DNA from: Mixta intestinalis
GTDB lineage: Bacteria > Pseudomonadota > Gammaproteobacteria > Enterobacterales > Enterobacteriaceae
Reading direction: 5' to 3'
Assembly (NCBI RefSeq): GCF_009914055.1
Contig: NZ_CP028271.1
Location: forward strand, 992,001 to 1,056,000
Length of the DNA stretch: 64,000 nt
Every line of letters starts with the position of its first letter. Position 1 is the stretch's first letter. Positions 41,674 through 49,853 of the stretch are shown in pieces. The notes below the pieces were generated by a model, which saw only the letters and a program-made list of their open reading frames with translations, was not told where the DNA came from and did no database searches. A program made the translations under genes and the position numbers.

Positions 41674-41689
41674 CGAGGTATGACCAATG
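41674..41689 (+). repeat. Reused translation start block CGAGGTATGACCAATG
   Basis: This 16-mer ends in the start codon of the gene at 41687. Identical or near-identical copies end at the starts of other prophage frames: 35820-35835, 38802-38817, 39514-39529 and 40138-40153 on the reverse strand, 43942-43957 on the forward strand, one mismatch at 38441-38456 (reverse), and looser versions at about 43508-43523 (forward) and 38755-38768 (reverse). The GAGGT Shine-Dalgarno is 7 bases before the real ATG; an earlier ATG inside the block is too close to be used. Confidence 0.85.
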
Positions 41690-41914
41690 GCTAATTTTAC
41701 GAGAGAACAGGTCGAGACGCAGATCCGCGATCACCTGGTTCGTGATGGATTCTCTGTCGATATTGCTCGTTCAGCAGCATTTCGCGGGGCAGATCATTAT
41801 ATGAGCAGACCCAACGCAACAATAGCAAGCTGTATTGCTATCGCTAAAACATATGCCAGACCGCTGAAACGGGTTAAAGGGAAGCAAGGTTGCAACGTCA
41901 ATTCGCGCAAATAG
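41687..41914 (+). CDS. Small phage protein, 75 residues
   Basis: MANFTREQVETQIRDHLVRDGFSVDIARSAAFRGADHYMSRPNATIASCIAIAKTYARPLKR is helical with a basic end. No family is recognised. The start is set by the shared start block. It lies between ydaT and the replication initiator, and its last bases run into the first iteron pair at 41914. Confidence 0.7.
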   Translation: MANFTREQVETQIRDHLVRDGFSVDIARSAAFRGADHYMSRPNATIASCIAIAKTYARPLKRVKGKQGCNVNSRK

Positions 41915-42376
41915 TAACGCTGTTAGCGTTACAGAATTAAAACACTGAGGCTTCTATGGCGTCCAGTTGGATAAAAATTGAGGTGATAACTCCGGATAAA
42001 CCCGAGGTGTACCAACTTGCCGAATTGTTGGACATAGATCCAGATGCTGCATTGGGCAAACTGGTGCGCCTTTGGGCATGGGCTGATCAACAAACAATTG
42101 ATGGTAACGCAAAGTGTAACGCAGCAAGCGTTACCAAAAATGCCGTTGACCGGATCACATTTGTGCGTGGGTTTGCTGATGCGCTAATTCGAGTTGGATG
42201 GTTGGCGGTTGAGGGTGATACGTTAATTTTCCCTAAATTTGAACGGCATAATGGTAATTCCTCGAAAAAACGAGCACTTACAAATGATCGTGTTACAAAA
42301 ATGCGCGAAATGAAACGCAATGAAAACGCAAACAGTAACGTTCATGGCGTTACAGGGGGAGATCAAAAAGCGTTAC
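41914..42376. repeat. Iteron array GTAACGC, candidate prophage replication origin
   Basis: GTAACGC or its complement GCGTTAC occurs at 41914, 41926, 42104, 42116, 42128, 42347 and 42370, with one-mismatch copies at 42290 and 42335. Neighbouring copies within a cluster start 12 bp apart (41914/41926, 42104/42116/42128, 42335/42347), arranged mostly as inverted pairs. Most lie inside the O-like gene, where lambda has its origin, and an A-rich stretch with AGATAGATATAAAAGAT follows near 42393-42410. Confidence 0.7.
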
Positions 42377-42753
42377 CAGAGGAAGAGGAAGAGATAGATA
42401 TAAAAGATCCCCCCTTAAATCCCCCCAAGGGGAAAGTAGCCACGAAGAAATTTAATCCGCTGGAAATTGATTTACCGGACTGGCTATTCCCTGAACTATG
42501 GGCTGAATGGGTCGAGTTTCGCAGGGCATTGCGTAAGCCGATTAAGACATCCCAGGGAGCGAACGGGGCCATTCGTGAGCTTGATAAATTCAGGGGACAA
42601 GGCATTTCGCCTGAGGTGGTCATTCGGCATAGCATCGCCAACGAATATCAAGGGTTGTATGCCCCCGGAGGACGGGTCATAGCGAATGGTGGCAGGGATG
42701 TTAATAAAATTTCATCGCCAGATGTTTCCATTCCACCTGGTTTCAGGGGGTAA
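41956..42753 (+). CDS. Phage replication initiator (O-like)
   Basis: 265 residues. The N-terminal winged-helix region (WIKIEVITPDKPEVYQLAELLDIDPDAALGKLVRLWAWADQQ) resembles phage replication/DnaD-type initiators. The middle (about 110-155) is charged and low in complexity and is encoded by the iteron-bearing DNA. The C-terminal part (WLFPELWAEWVEFRRALRKPIK...GNGAIRELDKFRGQG-like) is the conserved helicase-loader contact domain. It is followed 3 bp later by the DnaC-like gene, the lambda O-P arrangement with DnaC in place of P. Confidence 0.82.
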   Translation: MASSWIKIEVITPDKPEVYQLAELLDIDPDAALGKLVRLWAWADQQTIDGNAKCNAASVTKNAVDRITFVRGFADALIRVGWLAVEGDTLIFPKFERHNGNSSKKRALTNDRVTKMREMKRNENANSNVHGVTGGDQKALPEEEEEIDIKDPPLNPPKGKVATKKFNPLEIDLPDWLFPELWAEWVEFRRALRKPIKTSQGANGAIRELDKFRGQGISPEVVIRHSIANEYQGLYAPGGRVIANGGRDVNKISSPDVSIPPGFRG

Positions 42754-42755
42754 CT

Positions 42756-43484
42756 ATGCGCGACATTTCGGCAGTTTTTAAACGATTGCAGAATATCATC
42801 CCGTCAGGCGTAAGCCCCAAATTTACCAGCGCGGAAGATCTTATGGCCTGGCACCTTGAGGAAGGGCGAAAGTACAGTGAAAACCTGATGCGCGAAAATC
42901 ATCGGACACGTATGGAAAAAATATTCGGTAGATCAGGGATCCGCGAGCGTTATCAAAAATGTACGTTCAAAAATTACCATGTTGAGAATGATGGGCAAAG
43001 ACGAGCGCTTACTCTGGCTAAATCGTGGTTGGCAAATTTTGGCTCTGGCTGTGTCAGCTTTGTTTTTAGTGGTTCAACAGGTACAGGAAAAAATCATTTA
43101 TCGGCTGCTATCGGGAACGCACTACTGGAGCAGGAAAAAACAGTATTAATTATAACGGTGGCGGATCTTATGCTTGAGGTTCGAGCTAGTTATAACGGTG
43201 GTAAGAGTGAAGATGAATTATTAACTGAACTATGCCGCGTTGATTTACTGGTACTTGATGAAGTTGGGGTGCAGCGTGACACAAAAAATGAATTTGTCGT
43301 TTTGCATCAAATTATTGACCGACGCACCGCCATGATGAAACCAGTAGGTGTTCTCACCAATCTTAACCATGCTGATTTATCCGGGGTGCTTGGCCCTCGC
43401 GTAATGGATCGCCTGATGATGGATAGTGGTGTTTGGATAAATTTTAATTGGGAGAGTTATCGAAGCCGTCTGAAGAGTAAATAA
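42756..43484 (+). CDS. DnaC-like helicase loader
   Basis: A 242-residue AAA+ ATPase with Walker A GSTGTGKNHL (residues 106-115) and Walker B LLVLDEVG near 167, plus TNLNHADLSGVLGPRVMDRLM as sensor/Arg-finger region. The N-terminal 60 residues would bind the host DnaB helicase. Lys in Walker A is kept, with Asn-His after it where Ser/Thr is usual (GTGKNHL is also seen in DnaC). It works with the preceding initiator to load DnaB at the phage origin. Confidence 0.9.
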   Translation: MRDISAVFKRLQNIIPSGVSPKFTSAEDLMAWHLEEGRKYSENLMRENHRTRMEKIFGRSGIRERYQKCTFKNYHVENDGQRRALTLAKSWLANFGSGCVSFVFSGSTGTGKNHLSAAIGNALLEQEKTVLIITVADLMLEVRASYNGGKSEDELLTELCRVDLLVLDEVGVQRDTKNEFVVLHQIIDRRTAMMKPVGVLTNLNHADLSGVLGPRVMDRLMMDSGVWINFNWESYRSRLKSK

Positions 43485-43520
43485 TATTTTTTAATTAAAT
43501 AATTATGTGAGGAATTACCA

Positions 43521-43940
43521 ATGTCTTTAAACGTTAAATCAAACACGATGAATATTAATCGTGAGGTCTTTTGTGATTACTGCGGTGAATATGCCCGGCT
43601 GGTAACTGGTCGGAAAATATATCCACAGCGTAGAGATCTTGCTGACAAGTTTTTTTGGGAATGTGAGCCGTGCCGTGCACATGTTGGCTGTCACCGGGAT
43701 AGTGATGCGCTTCCACTGGGACGCCTTGCTAACGCGGAATTACGAGCAGCAAAACGAATTGCACATGCAGCGTTTGATCCGCTTTGGAAAGAGTTTGGCA
43801 TGAGGCGCGGGGATGCCTATTCGTGGCTGGCTGAACAACTTGGCATCCCAGGAGCAAAGTGCCACATCGGTATGTTTGACGTAGATCAATGCCGTCAAGT
43901 GCAGAAGGTAGCAACGGACTATAAAAATTCACTGTTGTAA
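43521..43940 (+). CDS. Zinc-finger phage protein, DUF3268-like
   Basis: 139 residues. An N-terminal zinc ribbon (CDYCGEYARLVTGRKIYPQ...WECEPCRAHVGCH) supplies four or more Cys/His ligands. It is followed by a helical domain (RLANAELRAAKRIAHAAFDPLWKE, RGDAYSWLAEQLGI, HIGMFDVDQCRQVQKV) typical of DUF3268 proteins found in lambdoid nin regions. The start follows TGAGGAATTACCAATG, a variant of the shared start block. Function is unknown. Confidence 0.75.
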   Translation: MSLNVKSNTMNINREVFCDYCGEYARLVTGRKIYPQRRDLADKFFWECEPCRAHVGCHRDSDALPLGRLANAELRAAKRIAHAAFDPLWKEFGMRRGDAYSWLAEQLGIPGAKCHIGMFDVDQCRQVQKVATDYKNSLL

Positions 43941-43954
43941 TCGAGGTATGACCA

Positions 43955-44380
43955 ATGTCCTTAGAAATTAATACATTAATCAAAGAGCGCCGTTACGTTA
44001 GCGATGATGGCTGCGACTATTGTGCAACGTTTATCGATAACTGGAATGCGGCTGCGCGGGCGCGGTCAGGGGCCTGTTATCAACCACCAGTTAAACCGCC
44101 TGTGGTTTGCAGCCCGAAAACAGAAACGGGTGCTGTTGTGAAGATAGGCAACCGCAATGTCTACGGTCGCAAGGTTATAACGAGTGTTTACCAGCTTCAC
44201 CATTCTGGCCGGTCAGCAGTCCAAATTGCTCACATGTTGAAAATGCCGGTTTACAGGGTTGAGCACTTACTCAAACGAGGAACCAGTGTGCGCCGCGAGA
44301 TTTTCCGGCAGGTTTCGACCCAACCACTCCCGACCGAGGCTGAAATTATGCGTTGCCTCGCCGCAGAATCTAAGGCGTGA
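43955..44380 (+). CDS. Hypothetical HTH-containing phage protein
   Basis: 141 residues. The C-terminal stretch YGRKVITSVYQLHHSGRSAVQIAHMLKMPVYRVEHLL (about 76-112) reads as a Hin/resolvase-type helix-turn-helix; two Cys in DDGCDYCATF lie near the N-terminus. No family is assigned. The start is fixed by a perfect shared start block and the gene ends 7 bp before the methyltransferase start. Confidence 0.65.
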   Translation: MSLEINTLIKERRYVSDDGCDYCATFIDNWNAAARARSGACYQPPVKPPVVCSPKTETGAVVKIGNRNVYGRKVITSVYQLHHSGRSAVQIAHMLKMPVYRVEHLLKRGTSVRREIFRQVSTQPLPTEAEIMRCLAAESKA

Positions 44381-44387
44381 GGTAAGT

Positions 44388-45989
44388 ATGAGTAATTTAA
44401 TTTTAGGTGATGATTTTTTTGCCTCTGCACCTTCCGATCTGGTTGATAATCTGATTGGCCGATATAAATCTACCAGGGTAAAAATAGAAAGTCTTGCTGG
44501 TGTGCTTAACGGCTCAGACGGTTCAGAAGTGCTCCCTTATTTCTTGCGCGGTAATCAGGGTAGCAATGAACGTTATATCAGACCCGTAGCAGATATATTT
44601 AAACTCGAAGGGGCTATTGCTAATTTAAACGCTTCTTACTGGCAGCAGGCATTATCTCTTACTGATGTTTACGAATATATGCCGCAAAAGCGACGGGATG
44701 AGTGGAACGATCAGATACGTGAAATGAAAACGCCGGAATTTGAAGAAGAAACCGTTCGACCGACAATCATGTCACTGCTTAATTCCCGACAGAAATTCTT
44801 TAGTGAGCGCGTTGACGGTATTTTCAGAGCCTTATCCGGGGAGCACGTAACCAACCGCCCGGAGGGTTTTAGTAAGAGAATGATCCTCTACGTCATAGGT
44901 AATTTTGGCCTGACGCACAGCAACGTAGGGTATCTGAACGATCTGCGTACGGTAATAGCTAAATTTATGGGACGTGACCAACCGGTCTATTCAAGCACTG
45001 ACCCGATAATTAAAGCCGCTTACAGGAAAACAGGGCAATGGCTAACGATTGATGGCGGCGCTTTACGTATTCGTTGTTACCTCAAAGGCACTGCTCATCT
45101 TGAAGTGCATCCTGATATGGCTTGGCGTCTTAATTGTGTGCTTGCCAGCTTGTACCCGGCTGCGATCCCCGCTGAATTTCGCCAGAAACCGAAAAAGCGA
45201 TTAAAAGAGTTCACGATGATGGAACGCCCGTTACCGTTCGCCGTTATCAACGTACTCGTAGGAATGAAAAAAGAGCGTATTGCATGGATGGATAGTTCTG
45301 GCCAACGGCGTGAAGGTGTCACCGATAACCCGCACAGCAGGTATCTGGATTATTCCCACCGTGATAATGCCGTTCAGAGCGAAGTTGAAAAGGTGCTGGC
45401 ATTTATAGGCGGTGTCAAAATGTCGAAGAATGGACACTTCTGGTTCGAATTCGACTATGACCCCGATGATGTTATTTCCGAGATAGTCGCTTCTGGTTGT
45501 ATTCCTGAGCATAAATCACACCAGTTTTACCCAACACCAGATCATCTGGCGCAGCGTTGCATAGATTTGGCAGGGATAGAATCTCACCACTCTTGCCTGG
45601 AACCGAGCGCCGGGCATGGTGCTATTGCTGATCTTCTTACCGAGGGGAAAACAACGTGCGTAGAAATATCCCCCCTGAATTGCAAGGTGCTGGAAAGCAA
45701 AGGGCACCGGGTATTTAACGCTGATTTTCTTAAATGGTCGGAGCAGGGTGGTTGTTTTGATCGGATAGTAATGAACCCTCCGTTCAGCGAAGGACGAGCA
45801 TTGGCGCATCTGAACGCGGCAGCATCACTAACCAAAACCGGTAGTAGGCTGGTGGCGATTCTGCTTTCGAGCATGAAAGGTAAGGATCTGTTGCCAGGAT
45901 GGAGCATTGACTGGTCGGAAATCATCACCAATGAGTTCGCCAATACCAGCGTTTCAGTAGTGATTTTGACTGCCACTAGAGAGGTATAG
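44388..45989 (+). CDS. DUF4942 / class I DNA methyltransferase
   Basis: 533 residues. The N-terminal two-thirds (about 1-380) match the DUF4942 layout (DLVDNLIGRYKSTRVKIESLAG; HFWFEFDYDPDDVISEIV). The C-terminus is a methyltransferase with FYPTPDHLAQRCIDLA, SAM motif CLEPSAGHGAIADLL, acidic CVEISPLNCKVLESKG and catalytic MNPPFSEGRALAHL, suggesting N6-adenine methylation. Upstream in-frame codons to 44259 belong to the previous gene region. It may protect phage DNA from host restriction; its site is unknown. Confidence 0.82.
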   Translation: MSNLILGDDFFASAPSDLVDNLIGRYKSTRVKIESLAGVLNGSDGSEVLPYFLRGNQGSNERYIRPVADIFKLEGAIANLNASYWQQALSLTDVYEYMPQKRRDEWNDQIREMKTPEFEEETVRPTIMSLLNSRQKFFSERVDGIFRALSGEHVTNRPEGFSKRMILYVIGNFGLTHSNVGYLNDLRTVIAKFMGRDQPVYSSTDPIIKAAYRKTGQWLTIDGGALRIRCYLKGTAHLEVHPDMAWRLNCVLASLYPAAIPAEFRQKPKKRLKEFTMMERPLPFAVINVLVGMKKERIAWMDSSGQRREGVTDNPHSRYLDYSHRDNAVQSEVEKVLAFIGGVKMSKNGHFWFEFDYDPDDVISEIVASGCIPEHKSHQFYPTPDHLAQRCIDLAGIESHHSCLEPSAGHGAIADLLTEGKTTCVEISPLNCKVLESKGHRVFNADFLKWSEQGGCFDRIVMNPPFSEGRALAHLNAAASLTKTGSRLVAILLSSMKGKDLLPGWSIDWSEIITNEFANTSVSVVILTATREV

Positions 45990-46017
45990 TCTCATAACAC
46001 ATAGGCTGGTATTAAAT

Positions 46018-46761
46018 ATGGCAAAGAGAAATATGGGGTTGACAAAAACCAATAAAAACGAAAAGATTGGGTTTACTAATCCAGAAATTGGCGAAAAGAT
46101 AATGACCGAATCCACAAAACTTATACCTTGCTATGAAATTCAACCCAACTTGGATGTACCTTCTGTAAAAAGATTGTTGCAGTCCATCGCTGATGTTCTG
46201 GGTGGCCTTTGGTTTAACATGCATGAGCTTGATGATCGTTGGATTACCGGGTGTCGGGCTTATGGGTGGGTAAAAAATTACCTTGATATCAATCAAGGTA
46301 AGATCCCAGGGGTTAAAATGATCAGTACATCGATGGACTTCGTTTTCACCTTAAACGATGCGCCGCTTCAGTTTGTCACTGATCGCCTCGATACACCCAG
46401 GAAGCGCCATCGTCTTTTAATAAATGATGTTGAATCAAGGCAGCTATCTTTCTTGTTTGAGCAAGAATCTGCCGAGCAACATCATCCACATGCGCAGGAT
46501 GTTACCTGGCGGGTGTATGCTGACAAATTTTTTGCCACGGACGATGAGAATGAACCACCGACTTGGGTTTTGACATTGGTTGGGTTTGATTTATCAAACC
46601 GCCAGGTAAGCAAATTTGAATTACAATCTAGAGTGACAACACCGATTCAGTCTGTGAATACTGAACATTTACCTGCGCCTGTTGAAACTCCACCAACTCA
46701 ATTACAACGTCGTGTTAAAAACGATAAGAAGCATGATAGTGGAAAAAATGGGACTGTTTGA
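46018..46761 (+). CDS. Unknown protein coupled to an HTH-ImmA gene
   Basis: 247 residues, not recognised. A lysine/asparagine-rich N-terminus leads to a mixed core (LWFNMHELDDRWITGCRAYGWVKNYLDI; LQFVTDRLDTPRKRHRLLINDVES; TWRVYADKFFATDDENEPPTWVLTLVGFDLS) and a Pro/Thr-rich basic tail. No signal or membrane helix. The first ATG at 46018 has only a weak ribosome site; 46102 is an alternative. Its 3' end overlaps the next gene by 14 bp, so both are made together. Base composition is more AT-rich than its neighbours. It could be a toxin or effector controlled by the next product. Confidence 0.7.
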   Translation: MAKRNMGLTKTNKNEKIGFTNPEIGEKIMTESTKLIPCYEIQPNLDVPSVKRLLQSIADVLGGLWFNMHELDDRWITGCRAYGWVKNYLDINQGKIPGVKMISTSMDFVFTLNDAPLQFVTDRLDTPRKRHRLLINDVESRQLSFLFEQESAEQHHPHAQDVTWRVYADKFFATDDENEPPTWVLTLVGFDLSNRQVSKFELQSRVTTPIQSVNTEHLPAPVETPPTQLQRRVKNDKKHDSGKNGTV

Positions 46762-47869
46762 TTTACATAAACAGTATCGAGGTGATCGGCTGAAACTGGC
46801 TCGTCTGGCTAAAGGTATGTCAGGTGATGAGGTTGCTTCTGCTTTAAACGTAACTAAACAATTTATTAGTAAATTAGAGCGAGGTTATCCACCTAGCGAA
46901 AGTAATATATCTGAGCTTGCTGAAATTTTAGACGTGGAGTCAGACTTTTTTTTCACTCCACGCCCTCAGCCTATGGATAGTGATCATTGCCATTTCAGGA
47001 GCAGACGTTCGCGAACCCAAACGTTGACGAATAGTATTTTGGCTCGAGCAGAAATTTTGGATGAGTTTATCGGTGTTTTGGAGCAAGAGGTTGTTCTTCC
47101 GACACTAAACCTGCCTGATATCTCTCATTTTCCAATAAATAATGATGATGATATTGAGCGTGTTGCTGAAGAGTGCCGCCGTTATTGGGGATTGGGGCTT
47201 GGCCCAATTTTATCTATGGTCAACCTTGTTGAAAGTATCGGAATTGTAGTTGCTCATGTTTCTGATGTTGACGACAGGGTGGATGCATTTACAGTTAATA
47301 ATGTTCGGCCTCTTATAATTCGAAATAGTGCAAAATCTAGCGTATGTAGATTTCGTTCTGATATCGGCCATGAGTTAGGACACCTTGTTTTGCATGAGGG
47401 AATTGTTACTGGAGACAAGTTGACTGAACATCAGGCCGACCATTTTTCCAGCGCATTTATGGTTCCAAGGGTTTCTTTTATGAATGAATTTCCTAAAATG
47501 CGAGGAAGTCATTTTGACTGGAATGCTCTTGAAGAGTTTAAGGTTCGCTGGCGGATAAGTCTAAGAATGTGTCTGTATCGCGCATCTGTTTTAGGATTGA
47601 TCACACCTGAAAAAATGAGGAAAGGTTTCATTTATCTTAATTCAAAAGGCCATGTTTCTCGTGAGCGTGGGGATGAGCTTATTCCATCAGAGGAACCAGG
47701 TGTTATTAATCAGGCGGTTCATATGCTCGATGAACACACATGGACGGAAGTATTGAATAAATCTATGATTAAGTCTGAATTTGTTAAAGAGATGTTTTCA
47801 ATTAACAGACCTGTTCTTCCAGAGGATCCAAAGCTCGTCTCTTTTTATAGATACAAGAATTTTGGTTGA
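46748..47869 (+). CDS. XRE HTH - ImmA/IrrE metallopeptidase fusion
   Basis: 373 residues. An N-terminal XRE helix-turn-helix (RLKLARLAKGMSGDEVASALNVTKQFISKLERGYPPSESNISELAEILDV, about 14-63) is joined to a COG2856 ImmA/IrrE domain with zinc motif HELGH at 208-212 and a downstream Glu/His in TEHQADHFSSAFMVP. Such proteins act as repressors or antitoxins that are inactivated, or cleave a partner repressor, on a signal. ATG at 46748 overlaps the upstream gene and has GGAAAAA before it; codons back to 46682 lie inside that gene. AT-rich, so likely cargo. Confidence 0.85.
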   Translation: MGLFDLHKQYRGDRLKLARLAKGMSGDEVASALNVTKQFISKLERGYPPSESNISELAEILDVESDFFFTPRPQPMDSDHCHFRSRRSRTQTLTNSILARAEILDEFIGVLEQEVVLPTLNLPDISHFPINNDDDIERVAEECRRYWGLGLGPILSMVNLVESIGIVVAHVSDVDDRVDAFTVNNVRPLIIRNSAKSSVCRFRSDIGHELGHLVLHEGIVTGDKLTEHQADHFSSAFMVPRVSFMNEFPKMRGSHFDWNALEEFKVRWRISLRMCLYRASVLGLITPEKMRKGFIYLNSKGHVSRERGDELIPSEEPGVINQAVHMLDEHTWTEVLNKSMIKSEFVKEMFSINRPVLPEDPKLVSFYRYKNFG

Positions 47870-48026
47870 TAATTAGCCAAATAGTAAAATTATCAATTAA
47901 GGAAAAGGCAAAAACCTTTTTGCGGCAGAGGGTTATCTCGTTAACAATGAGGTAGCGCGTAGGCATGGAAGCCAAAACAAGGATCGGCCCCCGCAAGGGG
48001 AGATTCAACCGCAAGAGGTTGCTGTT

Positions 48027-48215
48027 ATGGATAAATATTTGTATGAGTTGCCGATAAAGTTACCAGCAAAAGGTTGTACGTTGGTTTACACCGATAACGG
48101 GGTGGTAACCGCTGCTGTGGTGAAACGTCCCGATCAGTATGTGGCAACGGTTGATGAGTTCTTTGAGCTGGCTAAAGCAGCATGTTTTCCAGTAGATCCA
48201 CCAGCAGAAGAGTAG
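48027..48215 (+). CDS. Small phage protein, 62 residues
   Basis: MDKYLYELPIKLPAKGCTLVYTDNGVVTAAVVKRPDQYVATVDEFFELAKAACFPVDPPAEE has a beta-rich first half and one helix. It is behind AAGAGG. No family is recognised. The 47870-48026 gap before it holds a small CCCCGCAAGGGG hairpin but no gene. Confidence 0.6.
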   Translation: MDKYLYELPIKLPAKGCTLVYTDNGVVTAAVVKRPDQYVATVDEFFELAKAACFPVDPPAEE

Positions 48216-48310
48216 AGCACCGCCCGGAATAGCGCTATACTACGTTCGCCAGCATGAACAACTGGCAACCCTGAATCAGTACTGTTGTGCCATCAACCCG
48301 AGAGGCGAAG

Positions 48311-48904
48311 ATGGCACAGTTAGCATTTATCAAATCGAGCAACACAACACTGATACCGGCATCGCCCGATACCGGCGATTTTTTGCATCATAAAATCAAG
48401 ATCGGCGCAGTGTTACACGCGGATTTTAAAAAAGTACGCAACCCCAAATTTCACCGTCTTTACTTTTCACTTCTCAATCTTGGCTTCGAATACTGGACAC
48501 CGACAGGCGGCACAATTTCCCCCGACGAGAAAAGCCTGATCCGTGGTTATTCGAGATACCTGATCAATCTGGTAGCACACGATAGCATCATTCTTGAGTG
48601 CGAAACTGATTATCTAAAATCAGTTATGGAGCAGCGGGCTGATCGCGTGACCCTGCTTAAATCCTTTGATGCCTTTCGACGTTGGACGACCATCCAGGCG
48701 GGTTATTTTCAACTTTTGCAAATGCCTGATGGCGCAATCATCAAGGAACCCAAGTCGATCTCATTCGCGAACATGGACGATACGGAATTCGCTGAACTCT
48801 ACAAAGCCACGCTGAATACCCTTTGGCACTTTATCCTCAACAAAACATTCAGCACCCCGGCTGCGGCAGAGAATGCCGCCAGTCAGTTGCTGAGTTATGC
48901 GTGA
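48311..48904 (+). CDS. DUF1367 family phage protein
   Basis: 197 residues. The N-terminus MAQLAFIKSSNTTLIPASPDTGDFLHHKIKIGAVLHADFKKVRNPKFHRLYFSLLNLGFEYWTPTGG is the DUF1367 hallmark. Proteins of this family sit in the nin region of lambdoid phages; function is unknown. The start at 48311 is behind GAGAGGCGAAG; the earlier in-frame ATG at 48287 does not fit the family. Confidence 0.88.
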   Translation: MAQLAFIKSSNTTLIPASPDTGDFLHHKIKIGAVLHADFKKVRNPKFHRLYFSLLNLGFEYWTPTGGTISPDEKSLIRGYSRYLINLVAHDSIILECETDYLKSVMEQRADRVTLLKSFDAFRRWTTIQAGYFQLLQMPDGAIIKEPKSISFANMDDTEFAELYKATLNTLWHFILNKTFSTPAAAENAASQLLSYA

Positions 48905-48912
48905 GGTGGGCT

Positions 48913-49473
48913 ATGGCTGATTTTGGTGGAAGTAACACTCCGGTTGATATTAAGGATTTGTGGCGGACTCCGGCTGAATTATTTGCAGCTCTCAATGAGG
49001 AATTCAACTTTGTCGGGGATGTCGCTGCCAGTGATGAAAACAATCTGCATGAATGTTATCTGACCAGTGAAGATGACGCGCTTTCGCTGGACTGGCGGGG
49101 GTTATTTTCCCCTGGATATTTGTTTTGTAATCCACCGTATAGCGATATAACACCGTGGGTAAATAAATCCCAAGAGGCTGTAAAGGGCGGTATTGGCGTA
49201 GTGATGCTGGTTCCGGCTGATACGTCAGTAGGTTGGTTCCGCATAGCGCTAACCGATGTCAGCGAGATCCGGTTTATTACCGGTGGCAGAATTTCTTTTG
49301 TCCGAGCCGATACCTGTCAGGTTGTCAATGGCAATAACAAGGGGTCGATGCTGCTTGTGTGGCATCCAGCGCGGCGTGTTGCAGGAATCACAAAATATAT
49401 TGATCGTGACGAGTTAATACAGCGTGGAAAAGTTTTCCTCGAACAGAAAGAAATGTGTGGGGTGGCAGTATGA
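48913..49473 (+). CDS. Phage N6-adenine DNA methyltransferase (Dam type)
   Basis: 186 residues of the phage Dam_MTase family: DLWRTPAELFAALNEEFNFVGDVAAS near 15-40, catalytic FCNPPYSDITPWV (NPPY at 73-76), and GGIGVVMLVPADTSVGWF. It would methylate adenine, possibly in GATC, for protection or packaging control. The start at 48913 is behind GTGAGGTGGG, 9 bp after the previous gene; the stop overlaps the next ATG (ATGA). Confidence 0.9.
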   Translation: MADFGGSNTPVDIKDLWRTPAELFAALNEEFNFVGDVAASDENNLHECYLTSEDDALSLDWRGLFSPGYLFCNPPYSDITPWVNKSQEAVKGGIGVVMLVPADTSVGWFRIALTDVSEIRFITGGRISFVRADTCQVVNGNNKGSMLLVWHPARRVAGITKYIDRDELIQRGKVFLEQKEMCGVAV

Positions 49474-49853
49474 AAAACGAACCCTGCATGTTCTGCGGTG
49501 CACCGTCCACGTTGCTTTGCGACGGACATCTCGGTTATCCCCCGCATAAATCAGAACCGGAGTTGATCTCCCCCTTTGAACCCTATACCTGCGATGCTCC
49601 GATGTGTTCTGGCTGTGCCACAAACGCCGGGTGTTACCACATTTGTATACGTGGACATAAACGCGGTTGCATCCACGACACGACTGATTATTGCCCTGCA
49701 TGTGCCGTGTTACCGCGCACCAACCGCCGCATTATTCACACGCCAGAGCAGGCTCGAACGATCCGTGCCGCTCATTGGCTGAGTGCCCCGACTGAGTACC
49801 AGAAACGCCAGCGAATTATCCAGGGGGGAGGTCAGCAATGTCTCGATCTGTGA
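49470..49853 (+). CDS. Cysteine-rich phage protein
   Basis: 127 residues with at least 12 Cys in zinc-binding spacing (CMFCGAPSTLLCDGH; CDAPMCSGCATNAGCYHICIRGHKRGC; DYCPACAVLP), so probably a multi-zinc protein. No further family is recognised. ATG overlaps the methyltransferase stop by four bases; its end overlaps the ybcO start by 16 bp, so all three are coupled. Confidence 0.7.
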   Translation: MKNEPCMFCGAPSTLLCDGHLGYPPHKSEPELISPFEPYTCDAPMCSGCATNAGCYHICIRGHKRGCIHDTTDYCPACAVLPRTNRRIIHTPEQARTIRAAHWLSAPTEYQKRQRIIQGGGQQCLDL

